From: an uncultured Bacteroides sp.
Lineage (GTDB): Bacteria; Bacteroidota; Bacteroidia; Bacteroidales; Bacteroidaceae
DNA: 64,000 nt
Assembly: GCF_963677945.1 (NCBI RefSeq)
Contig: NZ_OY782578.1
Coordinates: 1,302,001-1,366,000 of the forward strand
Direction of reading: 5' to 3'
Part shown: positions 26,299-34,319 of the stretch, piece after piece
Layout: each line of letters begins with the position of its first letter
Numbering within the stretch: the first letter of the stretch is position 1
Notes under the pieces: generated by a model
Told to the model about the DNA's origin: nothing
What the model saw: only the letters and a program-made list of their open reading frames with translations
Database searches by the model: none
Program-made: the position numbers and the translations under genes

Positions 26299-27600
26299 AT
26301 GAAATATTACAGTACCAATAAGCAGGCTCCGGTAGCGGACTTGCAGGAAGCGGTTGTAAAAGGACTTGCATCCGATAAAGGACTCTTTATGCCCGAATCA
26401 ATCAAGCCATTGCCAAAGGAGTTCTTTGACCAGATTGAGACCATGAGTTTTCAGGAAATCTCTTACCGTGTAGCAGATGCCTTTTTTGGAGAAGATATCC
26501 CTGCCGAGACGTTGAAAAAGATCGTATACGATACACTTAGCTTCGATGTACCATTGGTTAAGGTAACAGAAGATATCTATTCTCTTGAGCTTTTCCATGG
26601 CCCTACACTGGCATTTAAAGATGTAGGTGGTCGTTTCATGGCTCGTCTGCTGGGTTATTTCATCAAAAAACAAGGCCAGAAGAATGTAAACGTATTGGTT
26701 GCCACTTCTGGTGATACAGGAAGTGCGGTAGCTAATGGCTTCCTGGGCGTGGAAGGCATTCATGTGTATGTGCTTTATCCAAAGGGAAAGGTAAGTGAGA
26801 TACAGGAAAAGCAATTCACCACACTGGGACAAAATATCACAGCTCTCGAAGTTGATGGCACGTTCGACGATTGTCAGGCACTGGTAAAATCAGCCTTTAT
26901 GGATAAGGAGTTGAATGCACATCTCTCTTTAACCTCAGCCAATTCAATCAACGTAGCACGTTTCCTACCTCAGTCGTTCTATTACTTCTATGCTTATGCA
27001 CAGTTAAAGAAACTAGGCAAGGCAGACAATGCAGTGTTCTGCGTACCAAGTGGAAACTTTGGAAACATCACAGCCGGATTGTTTGGCAAACGTATGGGAT
27101 TGCCAATTTCGCGTTTCATTGCCTCAAACAATAAAAACGATATCTTCTATCAATACCTGAAAACAGGCAAATATACACCACAGCCTTCAGTAGCAACCAT
27201 AGCCAATGCAATGGATGTAGGCGATCCAAGTAACTTTGCACGTGTTCTTGATCTTTATGGCGGAAGTCATGAAGAAATTGTAAAAGAAATAAGCGGAGCA
27301 ACATATAACGATGAGCAGATTAGTGAAACAGTACAGTGGGTATACAATAAAACCCATTACTTGCTCGATCCTCACGGAGCATGCGGATACCGTGCCCTAT
27401 CTGAAAACCTGAAACCGGGAGAAACCGGAGTGTTCCTTGAAACAGCTCATCCTGCAAAATTCCTTGAAACAGTAGAAAAGATAATAGGAGAGAAGGTCGA
27501 TATCCCAGCCAAGCTGCAAGCCTTTATGCATGGCGAGAAGAAAACCGTTCCAATGGAGAAAGACTTTGCATCTTTCAAGCAGTATTTAATGAATGTATAA
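26299..27600 (+). CDS. thrC: Threonine synthase
   Basis: 433 aa from the ATG at 26299 (MKYYSTNKQAPVADLQEAV); an in-frame ATG at 26278 overlaps the upstream gene and adds seven unlikely residues. This PLP enzyme converts O-phosphohomoserine to threonine. The Schiff-base lysine is in LFHGPTLAFKDVGGRFM (Lys107); other motifs are VATSGDTGSAVANGF and VPSGNFGNITAG. Third and last gene of the threonine operon. Confidence 0.97.
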   Translation: MKYYSTNKQAPVADLQEAVVKGLASDKGLFMPESIKPLPKEFFDQIETMSFQEISYRVADAFFGEDIPAETLKKIVYDTLSFDVPLVKVTEDIYSLELFHGPTLAFKDVGGRFMARLLGYFIKKQGQKNVNVLVATSGDTGSAVANGFLGVEGIHVYVLYPKGKVSEIQEKQFTTLGQNITALEVDGTFDDCQALVKSAFMDKELNAHLSLTSANSINVARFLPQSFYYFYAYAQLKKLGKADNAVFCVPSGNFGNITAGLFGKRMGLPISRFIASNNKNDIFYQYLKTGKYTPQPSVATIANAMDVGDPSNFARVLDLYGGSHEEIVKEISGATYNDEQISETVQWVYNKTHYLLDPHGACGYRALSENLKPGETGVFLETAHPAKFLETVEKIIGEKVDIPAKLQAFMHGEKKTVPMEKDFASFKQYLMNV

Positions 27601-27634
27601 CCGGAAACTAACCATTTTATAAGGTTATCATTTT

Positions 27635-27696
27635 CCAATCATGTACATGTTTGAGTTCAATCTTGTACATGATTGGCTCCAAACATGTACATGTTT
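27635..27696. repeat. Cluster of ATGTACAT palindromes after thrC
   Basis: A perfect 13-bp inverted repeat, CCAATCATGTACA (27635-27647) / TGTACATGATTGG (27664-27676), is followed by the 16-bp palindrome AAACATGTACATGTTT (27681-27696) and two more Ts. The core TGTACAT occurs in each arm. It may end the thr transcript, though only the last hairpin has a short T-run. A protein-binding site is equally possible. Confidence 0.6.
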
Positions 27697-27902
27697 TTGG
27701 TATCCTCCCGCCATTGCTTTCCTAATCTTACACTTCGCTTTCATTAACCCAATTACGGCTACTATTTAATATCTTTAGCCCCGTTTTCAGTAGACTACTT
27801 TACATTCTACCACTGATAATGGTTGACTTTTTCTTCCTGATTTGTTAGTCTTTCTAAGTTGTATAAAATATTACATCTGATAATCAGGTGGTTATATTTT
27901 GC

Positions 27903-28041
27903 GTGGTGTAGATGGTGTACTAAAAAAGCTCTTTTTTCATTCTGGAAAATATAAATTTGAAAATTCCGCAATTTGCAGAATTTTTGAAATTAATTCTGTG
28001 GAAAGCTAAAATAGTCTTTTTATCTACACCATCTACACCAC
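27903..28041. repeat. Structured element E1
   Basis: A 139-bp unit bounded by perfect 17-bp arms, GTGGTGTAGATGGTGTA (27903-27919) and its complement (28025-28041). Each arm is a doublet of GGTGTA. Inside the arms pairing continues imperfectly (TAAAAAAG against CTTTTTA), and in the centre is a hairpin built on AATTCCGCAATTTGCAGAATT (written here as AATTCCGCAA, T, TTGCAGAATT). It resembles E2 in plan, length and core but has different arm sequences. Confidence 0.75.
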
Positions 28042-28096
28042 TTTTGTAGTTGTGTATTTTGTAATGCGTTGATTATTAATTAAATATATTTTAGTG

Positions 28097-28233
28097 GGTG
28101 TCAGAGGTGTCAGTAAAACAATACTTTTTCCGTTTTGAGAAATCAAATTCTGATAATTCCGCAAATTGCGGAATTATTGAAATTCATTTTCTGGAATGGA
28201 GAAACAGGCTTTTTTACTGACACCTCTGACACC
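28097..28233. repeat. Structured element E2
   Basis: A 137-bp unit bounded by perfect 22-bp arms (28097-28118 and 28212-28233), each a doublet of GGTGTCAG followed by TAAAA on the left or its complement on the right. The centre is a perfect 12+1+12 palindrome (28153-28177) with the core ATTCCGCAA/TTGCGGAAT, then TTGAAATT as in E1. An open frame that crosses it (28135-28341) looks accidental. A structured RNA or a small repeated DNA element are both possible. Confidence 0.75.
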
Positions 28234-28418
28234 TGGTCATTTTTATTTGGCTTATTTATAGTGGTTTATGGATATGAGGTAAATGCATATGTTGTGATTG
28301 GCAAAGAACTAATCTGTTTATTGCTGAATTTATTTGCTTAATTTAATCTATATAATAAATGGTAAAGTCTGTAGCTTTTTACATAATTACTACATTTACA
28401 CCAATAAAAAGTAAAATT

Positions 28419-28646
28419 ATGGATAAAGAAAGATATTTCCGCCATTTCAAAGGAGGTTTATATAAGATGATAACTGTTGCCAAAGATAGCGAGACATTAG
28501 AACGTATGGTTGTTTATCAAGCTTTGTATGGTGAAAAGGGGTTCTGGGTTCGTCCTGAGAAAATGTTTTTTGAGACTGTAGTCAGAGATGGAGTAGAGAT
28601 TCCTCGTTTTAAAGAAATAACGGAGGAAGAAATTAGCATATTATAA
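28419..28646 (+). CDS. DUF1653 family protein
   Basis: 75 aa from the ATG at 28419 (MDKERYFRHFKGGLYKM). The family pattern YRHFKG-x-YK, then ETLERMVVYQALYGEKGFWVRP (shown here as VVYQALYGEKGFWVRP), and the end RFKEITEEE identify DUF1653, a small cytosolic family of unknown function. An upstream in-frame start at 28359 would add a non-conserved hydrophobic stretch and is rejected. A shortened second copy lies at 43028-43174. Confidence 0.85.
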   Translation: MDKERYFRHFKGGLYKMITVAKDSETLERMVVYQALYGEKGFWVRPEKMFFETVVRDGVEIPRFKEITEEEISIL

Positions 28647-28691
28647 TTGTATTGTTTAACGCTGATTATATTTGCGGATAGATGAAAATAG

Positions 28692-28742
28692 TAATCCTGC
28701 AATAAACATAAGCTTAATAGCTTTTTGTTTGTCACAGGATTA
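28692..28742. terminator. Nested hairpin between convergent genes
   Basis: TAATCCTG (28692-28699) pairs with CAGGATTA (28735-28742). Inside it, AAACA pairs with TGTTT and AAGCT with AGCTT around a TAAT loop, followed by Ts. It lies between the stops of the DUF1653 gene and the leftward SusC and may terminate both. Confidence 0.5.
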
Positions 28743-28783
28743 TTAATTGATAATTCATTATATTTTTTCAGAATCTATTACAA

Positions 28784-31700
28784 CTAGAATTTCAAACTAA
28801 AGTTTAGACCGTAGTTAGCAACTGAAGGCAAAGCACCACTTTCTATCCCCTGAATATTGCCAGAGCTTGTAACTGTTGATTCCGGATCAAAATGCTTAAC
28901 ATCTGGTCCCCAAACAGCTAAGTTACGTCCGTAAGCTGCTATGCGGAATGATTTGATAAAATAAGACTTACTTAAAGGAATTGTATAACCAATATTTATT
29001 TCACGCAATTTCAAATAATCAGATTTGAATACATCTTGTGCAGCCGGGCCTGTATAATATTCAATGCCATAGGTTTCTGCATCAATACGTTTAGTATTTA
29101 CAGTTCCATCAGCCAATACTCCTTTCAACAATACACCACCACCGTTAGCAATAGATTCACGGATATTCACTCCGTTTTCATTTATAGCAGCTGTTTCCTC
29201 AAGCATACCAGAATACATACCCCACATATAAGAAGTTGAAAAATAATGTCCGCCTTTAGAAAAATCAAACAACACACTTAAATCAAAATTCTTGTAACGG
29301 AATGTATTACTCCAACCACCGGTGAAGTCTGGATAGACTTTTCCAAGATTTCCAAGATTTTGCCTATTTGAAGCAGAAGCATAAGTTCCATCTGCATTGA
29401 TTACTCTATTTCCTTTATCATCATATACAAAATCGGTACCTTGAATAGTTCCATATTCTTTTCCCTCGATAGCACCAATTCTAACTTTAAAAGGAGCATT
29501 AGCTAAGCTATAATATGCTATTCCATCAACAAGTTTCTTAACTTTGTTTTTATTTGATGCCAAAACCAGTGATGATTCCCAAGAAAAATTTGCAGTCTTC
29601 ACCGGAGTTCCATGAAGTGATAATTCAACACCTTTATTACTTATTACCCCAGAGTTTGCTGTAGAATGTATATATGTACCATTTATAGGAATAATCTGAT
29701 TTTTTGTTTCACTTGAATAGATTGTTGCTTCAAAGCCCAGGCGGTTATTCAAGAAAGACATTTCAAGACCGGCTTCATAAGAATTTGTAGACTCTGGTTT
29801 CAGATCACTATTTTTTAAAGCAGTACTCATATTATATCCTGGAGTAGCAGTGATATCTGTATACGGAGAATATGTATCTATTGTTTGATATGGGTCAGTA
29901 TCATTATTTACCTGAGCATAATTCAGACTCAACTTACCAAAACTAAGCCAAGGAGTTTTATCCTTCAATAATTCAGAGAACACAAAACTACCTCCTATAG
30001 AAGGATATTTATACGAACTATTATTCTTTGGCAATGTCGATGACCAGTCAACACGTAAAGACATATCCAAATAATAGGTGTTTTTATACCCTAGCGTAGC
30101 ATTTGCAAATGCAGAACGAATAGATTTCTTTTTAAAATAGTTGTCCGATTTTGGAGTGTTAACAGAATTCTTTAAGTTATAGAACAAAGGAATTGCTAAG
30201 CCACCATCTGTTTCACCGAACATATATTCATACCTACGATTCATAAAGTTTGAACCAACGTTAGCATTAAATGAGAAATCGCTCTTAAAACGAGAATTGT
30301 ATGACAACATAAATTCATGGTTGGTTTCAATCTGTTGACGAGATATCTCATAGTAACGAGATAGTTCGTTAGAATAAACAGCATTACGTTCATACTGTTT
30401 GTCAACAAAGAAATCAACATTTGCTTTATATTGGAACTTTAAGTTATCCAGAATTTTGTAGCTCAATCCAACATTGCCATAAATACGGTTACGTGAATCG
30501 TTTTCATAATTCATATAACGTGACCAATATGGGTTATCGTTGTACATTGGCGTTGGATTATCCCATCCTGCACGGTTCCAGGTTACCTGATGTCCGATTG
30601 AATTCATATACATACTCTTTAATTCTTTCATATCAAGTTCACGGTGTCCCCATTGAATGAATTGTTTCATAACATTGTTATCACTGTTTCCGGTTTCTGG
30701 ACGTCCTTTTGCTCTTGAATTGAAGTAAGTAACGTTAGTGAATACTTCCAAACGTTTATCTGCACTAATTGTAGAAGCAGCAACATTAAAAATATTCTTT
30801 GTTAAAGAGCTGTTTGGCATATAACCAGTAAGATCTGAATTTGTATATGATATACGTGCATTTGCTCTGTCTGTTGCCTGACTTACAGCAATGTTATTAG
30901 TAAACGATACACCAGTTTCAAAGAAATCATCAATATCATGTTTAGGAGCATTCCATTTGGAAGTTGTTGGATTTCCAACTTTTCCACCATCTTCCCATTT
31001 TGCTAAATCAAGCCATGAAACGAATGTTTGTCCTTCGTATTTATCACCCCAGCTTACGTCAGTAGCCATATCAGGATACAAATAATTCTTCCCGTTGATA
31101 GCTATGTTTTTGAATCCATAATAACCACCACCATATAGCTTTTGCATCTTCGGTAATTTATTCACAATTTCTAAACCAACAGAAGAGTTGAATGTAACAC
31201 CATATCCATCTTCTTTTTTAGCTTTCTTCGTGGTAATCATAACAACACCATTTGTTCCACGAGAACCATAAAGAGCAGAAGCATTAGGGCCTTTCAATAC
31301 GGAGATATTCTCAATATCATCTGGGTTAAGATCCTGAACCAGGTTGCCATAGTCATAACCACCTGCACCTATTTGAGTGTCTGTACTATTATAGTCCGTA
31401 CCTTCGATAGGCACACCATCAATAATGAATAATGGCTGGTTATTTCCAGAGATTGATTTTACACCACGAATGAGTATTTTAGAAGAACCACCCATAGTAC
31501 CCGATCCACTTTGAATCTGTAATCCGGCAATTTTACCTTGCAATGAGTTAACCGGGTTGCTTACACCACCACGAGCCTTCAACATTTCATCTCCAGAGAT
31601 CTCAGAGACAGCATATCCCAAAGTTCTCTTCTTACGAGAAATACCTAAAGCCGTTACAACTACTTTATCAACAACTTGTGCATCAGATGCAAAAACAACT

Positions 31701-31975
31701 TTCACAGTTGGTTTAACAGCAACTTCTACTGATTTCATTCCAATAAATGAAACAACTAAAGATTTTGCCGAACCTGGAACATTAAACAGCGTAAAATTAC
31801 CATCAATATCACTGATAGTTCCAACAGTTGTACCCTTCACTAATATGGACGCTCCAACAACAGGTTGCCCGTCATCTTCCCAAATAACAACTCCTGTTAC
31901 TTTTTGATTTTGTGCGGTTACCATACTAATACCTGCAAAAAAGCATGTCAATAACAACATCAATGTTTTTTTCAT
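28784..31975 (-). CDS. SusC-like TonB-dependent transporter without a SusD
   Basis: 1063 aa from the ATG at 31975 (MKKTLMLLLTCFFAG...MVTAQ is a clean signal peptide); an in-frame start at 32002 is less likely. Carboxypeptidase-like domain at about 24-100 (VTGVVIWEDDGQPVVGAS), TonB box VVVTALGI, plug with VLKGPNASALYGSRGTNGVV, barrel ending in LNFSLKF. No SusD, enzyme or regulator lies downstream: the gene ends against the convergent DUF1653 gene. It may use a SusD encoded elsewhere, act alone, or be the remainder of a lost locus. A good -7 box precedes it. Confidence 0.93.
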   Translation of the reverse strand: MKKTLMLLLTCFFAGISMVTAQNQKVTGVVIWEDDGQPVVGASILVKGTTVGTISDIDGNFTLFNVPGSAKSLVVSFIGMKSVEVAVKPTVKVVFASDAQVVDKVVVTALGISRKKRTLGYAVSEISGDEMLKARGGVSNPVNSLQGKIAGLQIQSGSGTMGGSSKILIRGVKSISGNNQPLFIIDGVPIEGTDYNSTDTQIGAGGYDYGNLVQDLNPDDIENISVLKGPNASALYGSRGTNGVVMITTKKAKKEDGYGVTFNSSVGLEIVNKLPKMQKLYGGGYYGFKNIAINGKNYLYPDMATDVSWGDKYEGQTFVSWLDLAKWEDGGKVGNPTTSKWNAPKHDIDDFFETGVSFTNNIAVSQATDRANARISYTNSDLTGYMPNSSLTKNIFNVAASTISADKRLEVFTNVTYFNSRAKGRPETGNSDNNVMKQFIQWGHRELDMKELKSMYMNSIGHQVTWNRAGWDNPTPMYNDNPYWSRYMNYENDSRNRIYGNVGLSYKILDNLKFQYKANVDFFVDKQYERNAVYSNELSRYYEISRQQIETNHEFMLSYNSRFKSDFSFNANVGSNFMNRRYEYMFGETDGGLAIPLFYNLKNSVNTPKSDNYFKKKSIRSAFANATLGYKNTYYLDMSLRVDWSSTLPKNNSSYKYPSIGGSFVFSELLKDKTPWLSFGKLSLNYAQVNNDTDPYQTIDTYSPYTDITATPGYNMSTALKNSDLKPESTNSYEAGLEMSFLNNRLGFEATIYSSETKNQIIPINGTYIHSTANSGVISNKGVELSLHGTPVKTANFSWESSLVLASNKNKVKKLVDGIAYYSLANAPFKVRIGAIEGKEYGTIQGTDFVYDDKGNRVINADGTYASASNRQNLGNLGKVYPDFTGGWSNTFRYKNFDLSVLFDFSKGGHYFSTSYMWGMYSGMLEETAAINENGVNIRESIANGGGVLLKGVLADGTVNTKRIDAETYGIEYYTGPAAQDVFKSDYLKLREINIGYTIPLSKSYFIKSFRIAAYGRNLAVWGPDVKHFDPESTVTSSGNIQGIESGALPSVANYGLNFSLKF

Positions 31976-32031
31976 AAATTCACTAATAAAGATAAATCTC
32001 ATAATAATACTTACTTTACTCTAATATTTTG

Positions 32032-32039
32032 CAAAGATA
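32032..32039 (-). promoter_or_regulatory. -7 box of the orphan SusC gene
   Basis: Minus-strand TATCTTTG is a full match to TAnnTTTG, followed by CAAAA, 56 nt before the preferred ATG. Confidence 0.55.
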
Positions 32040-32197
32040 CTAAGAGTCTGTTTAAATTTAAGAAATAAGAATGAAATTATTTTCTTTTTTTTGATAAAAT
32101 GATTTTTTTAGTTTTACAATTTGAATAATAATGTACTTAACGGGTTTCATGGTAATAAGTAAGTTATAGAAATTAAAAGTTATGTATTCAAGGAATT

Positions 32198-32253
32198 TTT
32201 CCACCAAGCTGGTGGAAATAATATTATCATTTTAATAGTTTCACAGCCTGTGA
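32198..32253. repeat. Two short palindromes between orphan SusC and a tyrA fragment
   Basis: TTTCCACCA (32198-32206) pairs with TGGTGGAAA (32210-32218) around AGC. TCACAG (32241-32246) pairs with CTGTGA (32248-32253) around C. Neither has a T-run, so operator or RNA structure is more likely than termination. The rest of 32040-32264 is A/T-rich and holds no gene. Confidence 0.5.
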
Positions 32254-32264
32254 CACAAAAAAAT

Positions 32265-32366
32265 AAAGGCTCAAATCGCATTGCAATGAATGCGTTTTGA
32301 GCCTTTAGGTTGTTTGTTGTAAGTTTATTAAATATTCTTACGAATTTTCGTGAGATACTTGAACAG
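32265..32366 (-). pseudogene. tyrA 3' fragment with terminator, copy 1
   Basis: On the minus strand this reads LFKYLTKIRKNI and then a stop, matching the last residues of the intact TyrA (from Leu245), followed at the same distance by a copy of the tyrA terminator (AAAGGCTCAAA ... TTTGAGCCTTT, 32265-32306). The final Gln codon CAA has become TAA. The fragment begins 12 nt after the stop of the leftward DUF1349 gene and can serve as that gene's terminator. Confidence 0.8.
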
Positions 32367-32378
32367 TAATGCAAACTA

Positions 32379-33038
32379 TTATTCTGCATTCCTTTTCAAC
32401 CATTCCAATCTGCGCATATCAGGTAAATGTTTCACTTTGAAATGCTCGAATGTTACATTAAATCCTTTTCCATCAGGGCAGGCAGCCATGATTCCAACCA
32501 TTACAGGAGTGTTATCTTTTAACCATGCATTCCGCATCAGAATGTAATTTTTGTCATCAAACGAATAGAATATTTCAACAGCATCCAACCGTCTGATAGC
32601 TTTAATCCAGATATAAGGAACGGGCTTATCTATTGTTATAACACTCCAGTCGCTTGTTTTATGAGTAACAACTGTGCTCAGGTTAAATTTTCCGTCTACA
32701 AACTCAATACCAGCTTTAATGTAATTTTCAGGATCAATGCGGAGCATTAGTCCGGCTTGGTCGAATCGTGCTTTATACTCACCTGTAATCTTTACTTTTG
32801 CTTCGAATTCGCCACCGTATGTTGAGTAATAGAAAGGGGCGTCATCAACTGTAAATCCATAATGCGAAATACGCCAATAATCGCTTTGTGGAGTAACATA
32901 CATCGAAATAGTCTTATCCTTAATTTCCCATTGTTCGGGTTCATTATACCATTGCATCTTTTCTAATGTTTGAGCAGATATTATTTGTGTAATAAGCAAC
33001 GCAAATAATATTGAAACAGTTTTTTTATTTGTTTTCAT
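32379..33038 (-). CDS. DUF1349 domain protein, exported
   Basis: 219 aa from the ATG at 33038, which gives a clean signal peptide (MKTNKKTVSILFALLITQII, then SAQ); an open in-frame start at 33116 lies upstream of the promoter. The rest is a DUF1349 (YesU-like) concanavalin-type beta-sandwich: WEIKDKTISMYVTPQSDYWR, ARFDQAGLMLRIDPENYIKA, WIKAIRRLDAVEIFYSFDDK. The family is thought to bind carbohydrate but has no agreed enzyme activity. It is divergent from a PAS/LuxR regulator 111 bp away and bounded on the other side by a tyrA fragment. Confidence 0.85.
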   Translation of the reverse strand: MKTNKKTVSILFALLITQIISAQTLEKMQWYNEPEQWEIKDKTISMYVTPQSDYWRISHYGFTVDDAPFYYSTYGGEFEAKVKITGEYKARFDQAGLMLRIDPENYIKAGIEFVDGKFNLSTVVTHKTSDWSVITIDKPVPYIWIKAIRRLDAVEIFYSFDDKNYILMRNAWLKDNTPVMVGIMAACPDGKGFNVTFEHFKVKHLPDMRRLEWLKRNAE

Positions 33039-33076
33039 ATTTAATTTCTCTAAAATAGAATAACCATGTGTTTTAA

Positions 33077-33094
33077 TTACCTTTGCAAAGGTAA
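33077..33094. promoter_or_regulatory. Palindrome with back-to-back -7 boxes
   Basis: The perfect 18-bp palindrome TTACCTTTGCAAAGGTAA contains TACCTTTG on both strands, so each half is a full -7 match. The leftward box (for the DUF1349 gene) has an ATTG 20 bp upstream at the -33 position; the rightward one has no clear -33. It could be a shared promoter core or an operator for the neighbouring regulator. Confidence 0.6.
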
Positions 33095-33149
33095 ATGCTT
33101 GTATACAAAAAGGCAATACTGATTAATAACCATTCTTTTATCTACTATT

Positions 33150-33902
33150 ATGGATGTTATACACAAGTTGAATGATGAATTGCTAAAACAAAAATTCATA
33201 AAAAAACAAGAGTTGTCTGCCCGATTAGATGAATGTAAACAAATAGCTTTAAGTTATGCACGTGTAGAAAATTCGATCGCTGTATTGAGTGATATGAAAA
33301 CAAATACAAGCTATATATTTTATGGAGGAGTGGCAGAAATATTAGGATTGGCTAGGCGAAGCACTACGAAAATTATTCATTCTATATGGGAAGAAGATAT
33401 TTTTAGCCGCATTCATCCGGATGATTTATTGGAAAAACACCTGCAGGAACTTCGCTTCTTTAATTTTTTAAAGACTATACCAAAGAAAGAACGTACGGAT
33501 TACCACATTGCCAACAATATACGTATGTGTGATAGCTCAGGCAAGTATGTACAGGTTTTGCATAGAATGTTCTATATAGCAAGTCAATCAAACGATAGCA
33601 TCTGGCTGGCATTATGTCTTTACAATTTATCGACAAATACATCTTCGGGAAATATAATAATCAACTCAGCCAATGGGCGTATTCTTGAATCTGGTAATCA
33701 AACTACAAATAATATATTGTCTGACAGAGAAAAAGAAATTTTGCAATTAATTGATAAAGGCAAAATGAGCAAAGAAATAGCTTCTGATTTATCTATAAGT
33801 ATAAATACTGTAAACAGGCATAGACAAAATATATTAGAGAAACTCCATGTGGATAATTCAATTGAAGCATGCCGGATTGCAAAAGGACTGAAATTATTTT
33901 AG
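33150..33902 (+). CDS. PAS-like/LuxR-type transcriptional regulator
   Basis: 250 aa. The N-terminal 180 residues resemble a PAS fold (AVLSDMKTNTSYIFYGGVAE, SIWEEDIFSRIHPDDLLEKH, then a conserved-looking YVQVLHRMFYIA). The C-terminal 65 residues are a LuxR helix-turn-helix (LSDREKEILQLIDKGKMSKE, IASDLSISINTVNRHRQNIL). It is probably a cytosolic one-component regulator of the divergent DUF1349 gene, perhaps also of the nearby SusC. The stop is followed 18 bp later by a tyrA-type terminator. Confidence 0.85.
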   Translation: MDVIHKLNDELLKQKFIKKQELSARLDECKQIALSYARVENSIAVLSDMKTNTSYIFYGGVAEILGLARRSTTKIIHSIWEEDIFSRIHPDDLLEKHLQELRFFNFLKTIPKKERTDYHIANNIRMCDSSGKYVQVLHRMFYIASQSNDSIWLALCLYNLSTNTSSGNIIINSANGRILESGNQTTNNILSDREKEILQLIDKGKMSKEIASDLSISINTVNRHRQNILEKLHVDNSIEACRIAKGLKLF

Positions 33903-33920
33903 AATCCTTTAAAAAATAGT

Positions 33921-34154
33921 AAAGGCTCAAATCGCATTAGGATGAATGCGTTTTGAGCCTTTTAATTGGTTATTTTAAGTTTGTTGGATATTCTTTCGAA
34001 TCTTAGTCAGGTATTTCTTTAATATATCAATATCCTTTTTGATAATAATTTCCAGAATATCTTTCAACTCACGGTAGATATTCTCCACTTGTAGCAGAGT
34101 CAGAATGCTTAGGTTAAAAAAGGACTCTGAAAGCAGGTAGTCATTTTCACACAT
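33921..34154 (-). pseudogene. tyrA 3' fragment with terminator, copy 2
   Basis: From an ATG at 34154 the minus strand encodes 59 residues (stop at 33975-33977) that align with TyrA 203-257: 39 of 55 positions are the same in a hand alignment, including LKKYLTKIRKNIQ, with a two-residue insertion. The original stop TAA has become CAA and the frame closes two codons later. A tyrA-type terminator follows (33921-33962). No ribosome start or fold of its own is apparent, so this is treated as a remnant. The frame has nonetheless stayed open. Confidence 0.82.
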
Positions 34155-34226
34155 TTTATTTTTATATCTTTTTTAAAACTGAGGTTCATATAATTATCTC
34201 ACTGTTTTTAGGAACTAAAGTGGATA

Positions 34227-34234
34227 TAACTTTG
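34227..34234 (+). promoter_or_regulatory. Candidate -7 box for the glucan synthase
   Basis: TAACTTTG matches TAnnTTTG, 85 nt before the ATG, in the otherwise empty A/T-rich stretch 34155-34319. Confidence 0.4.
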
Positions 34235-34319
34235 TTAATTTACCAGATGTGAATCAAAAATACTGTTTTTAAAATATTTGGAGTAACCATCGATTTTTAT
34301 ATTTTTAAATTATAAAAAT

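Noticed and set aside
28135-28341. Small plus-strand gene of 68 codons
   Set aside because: It runs through the central palindrome and right arm of element E2, has no recognised motif or promoter, and its composition follows the repeat.
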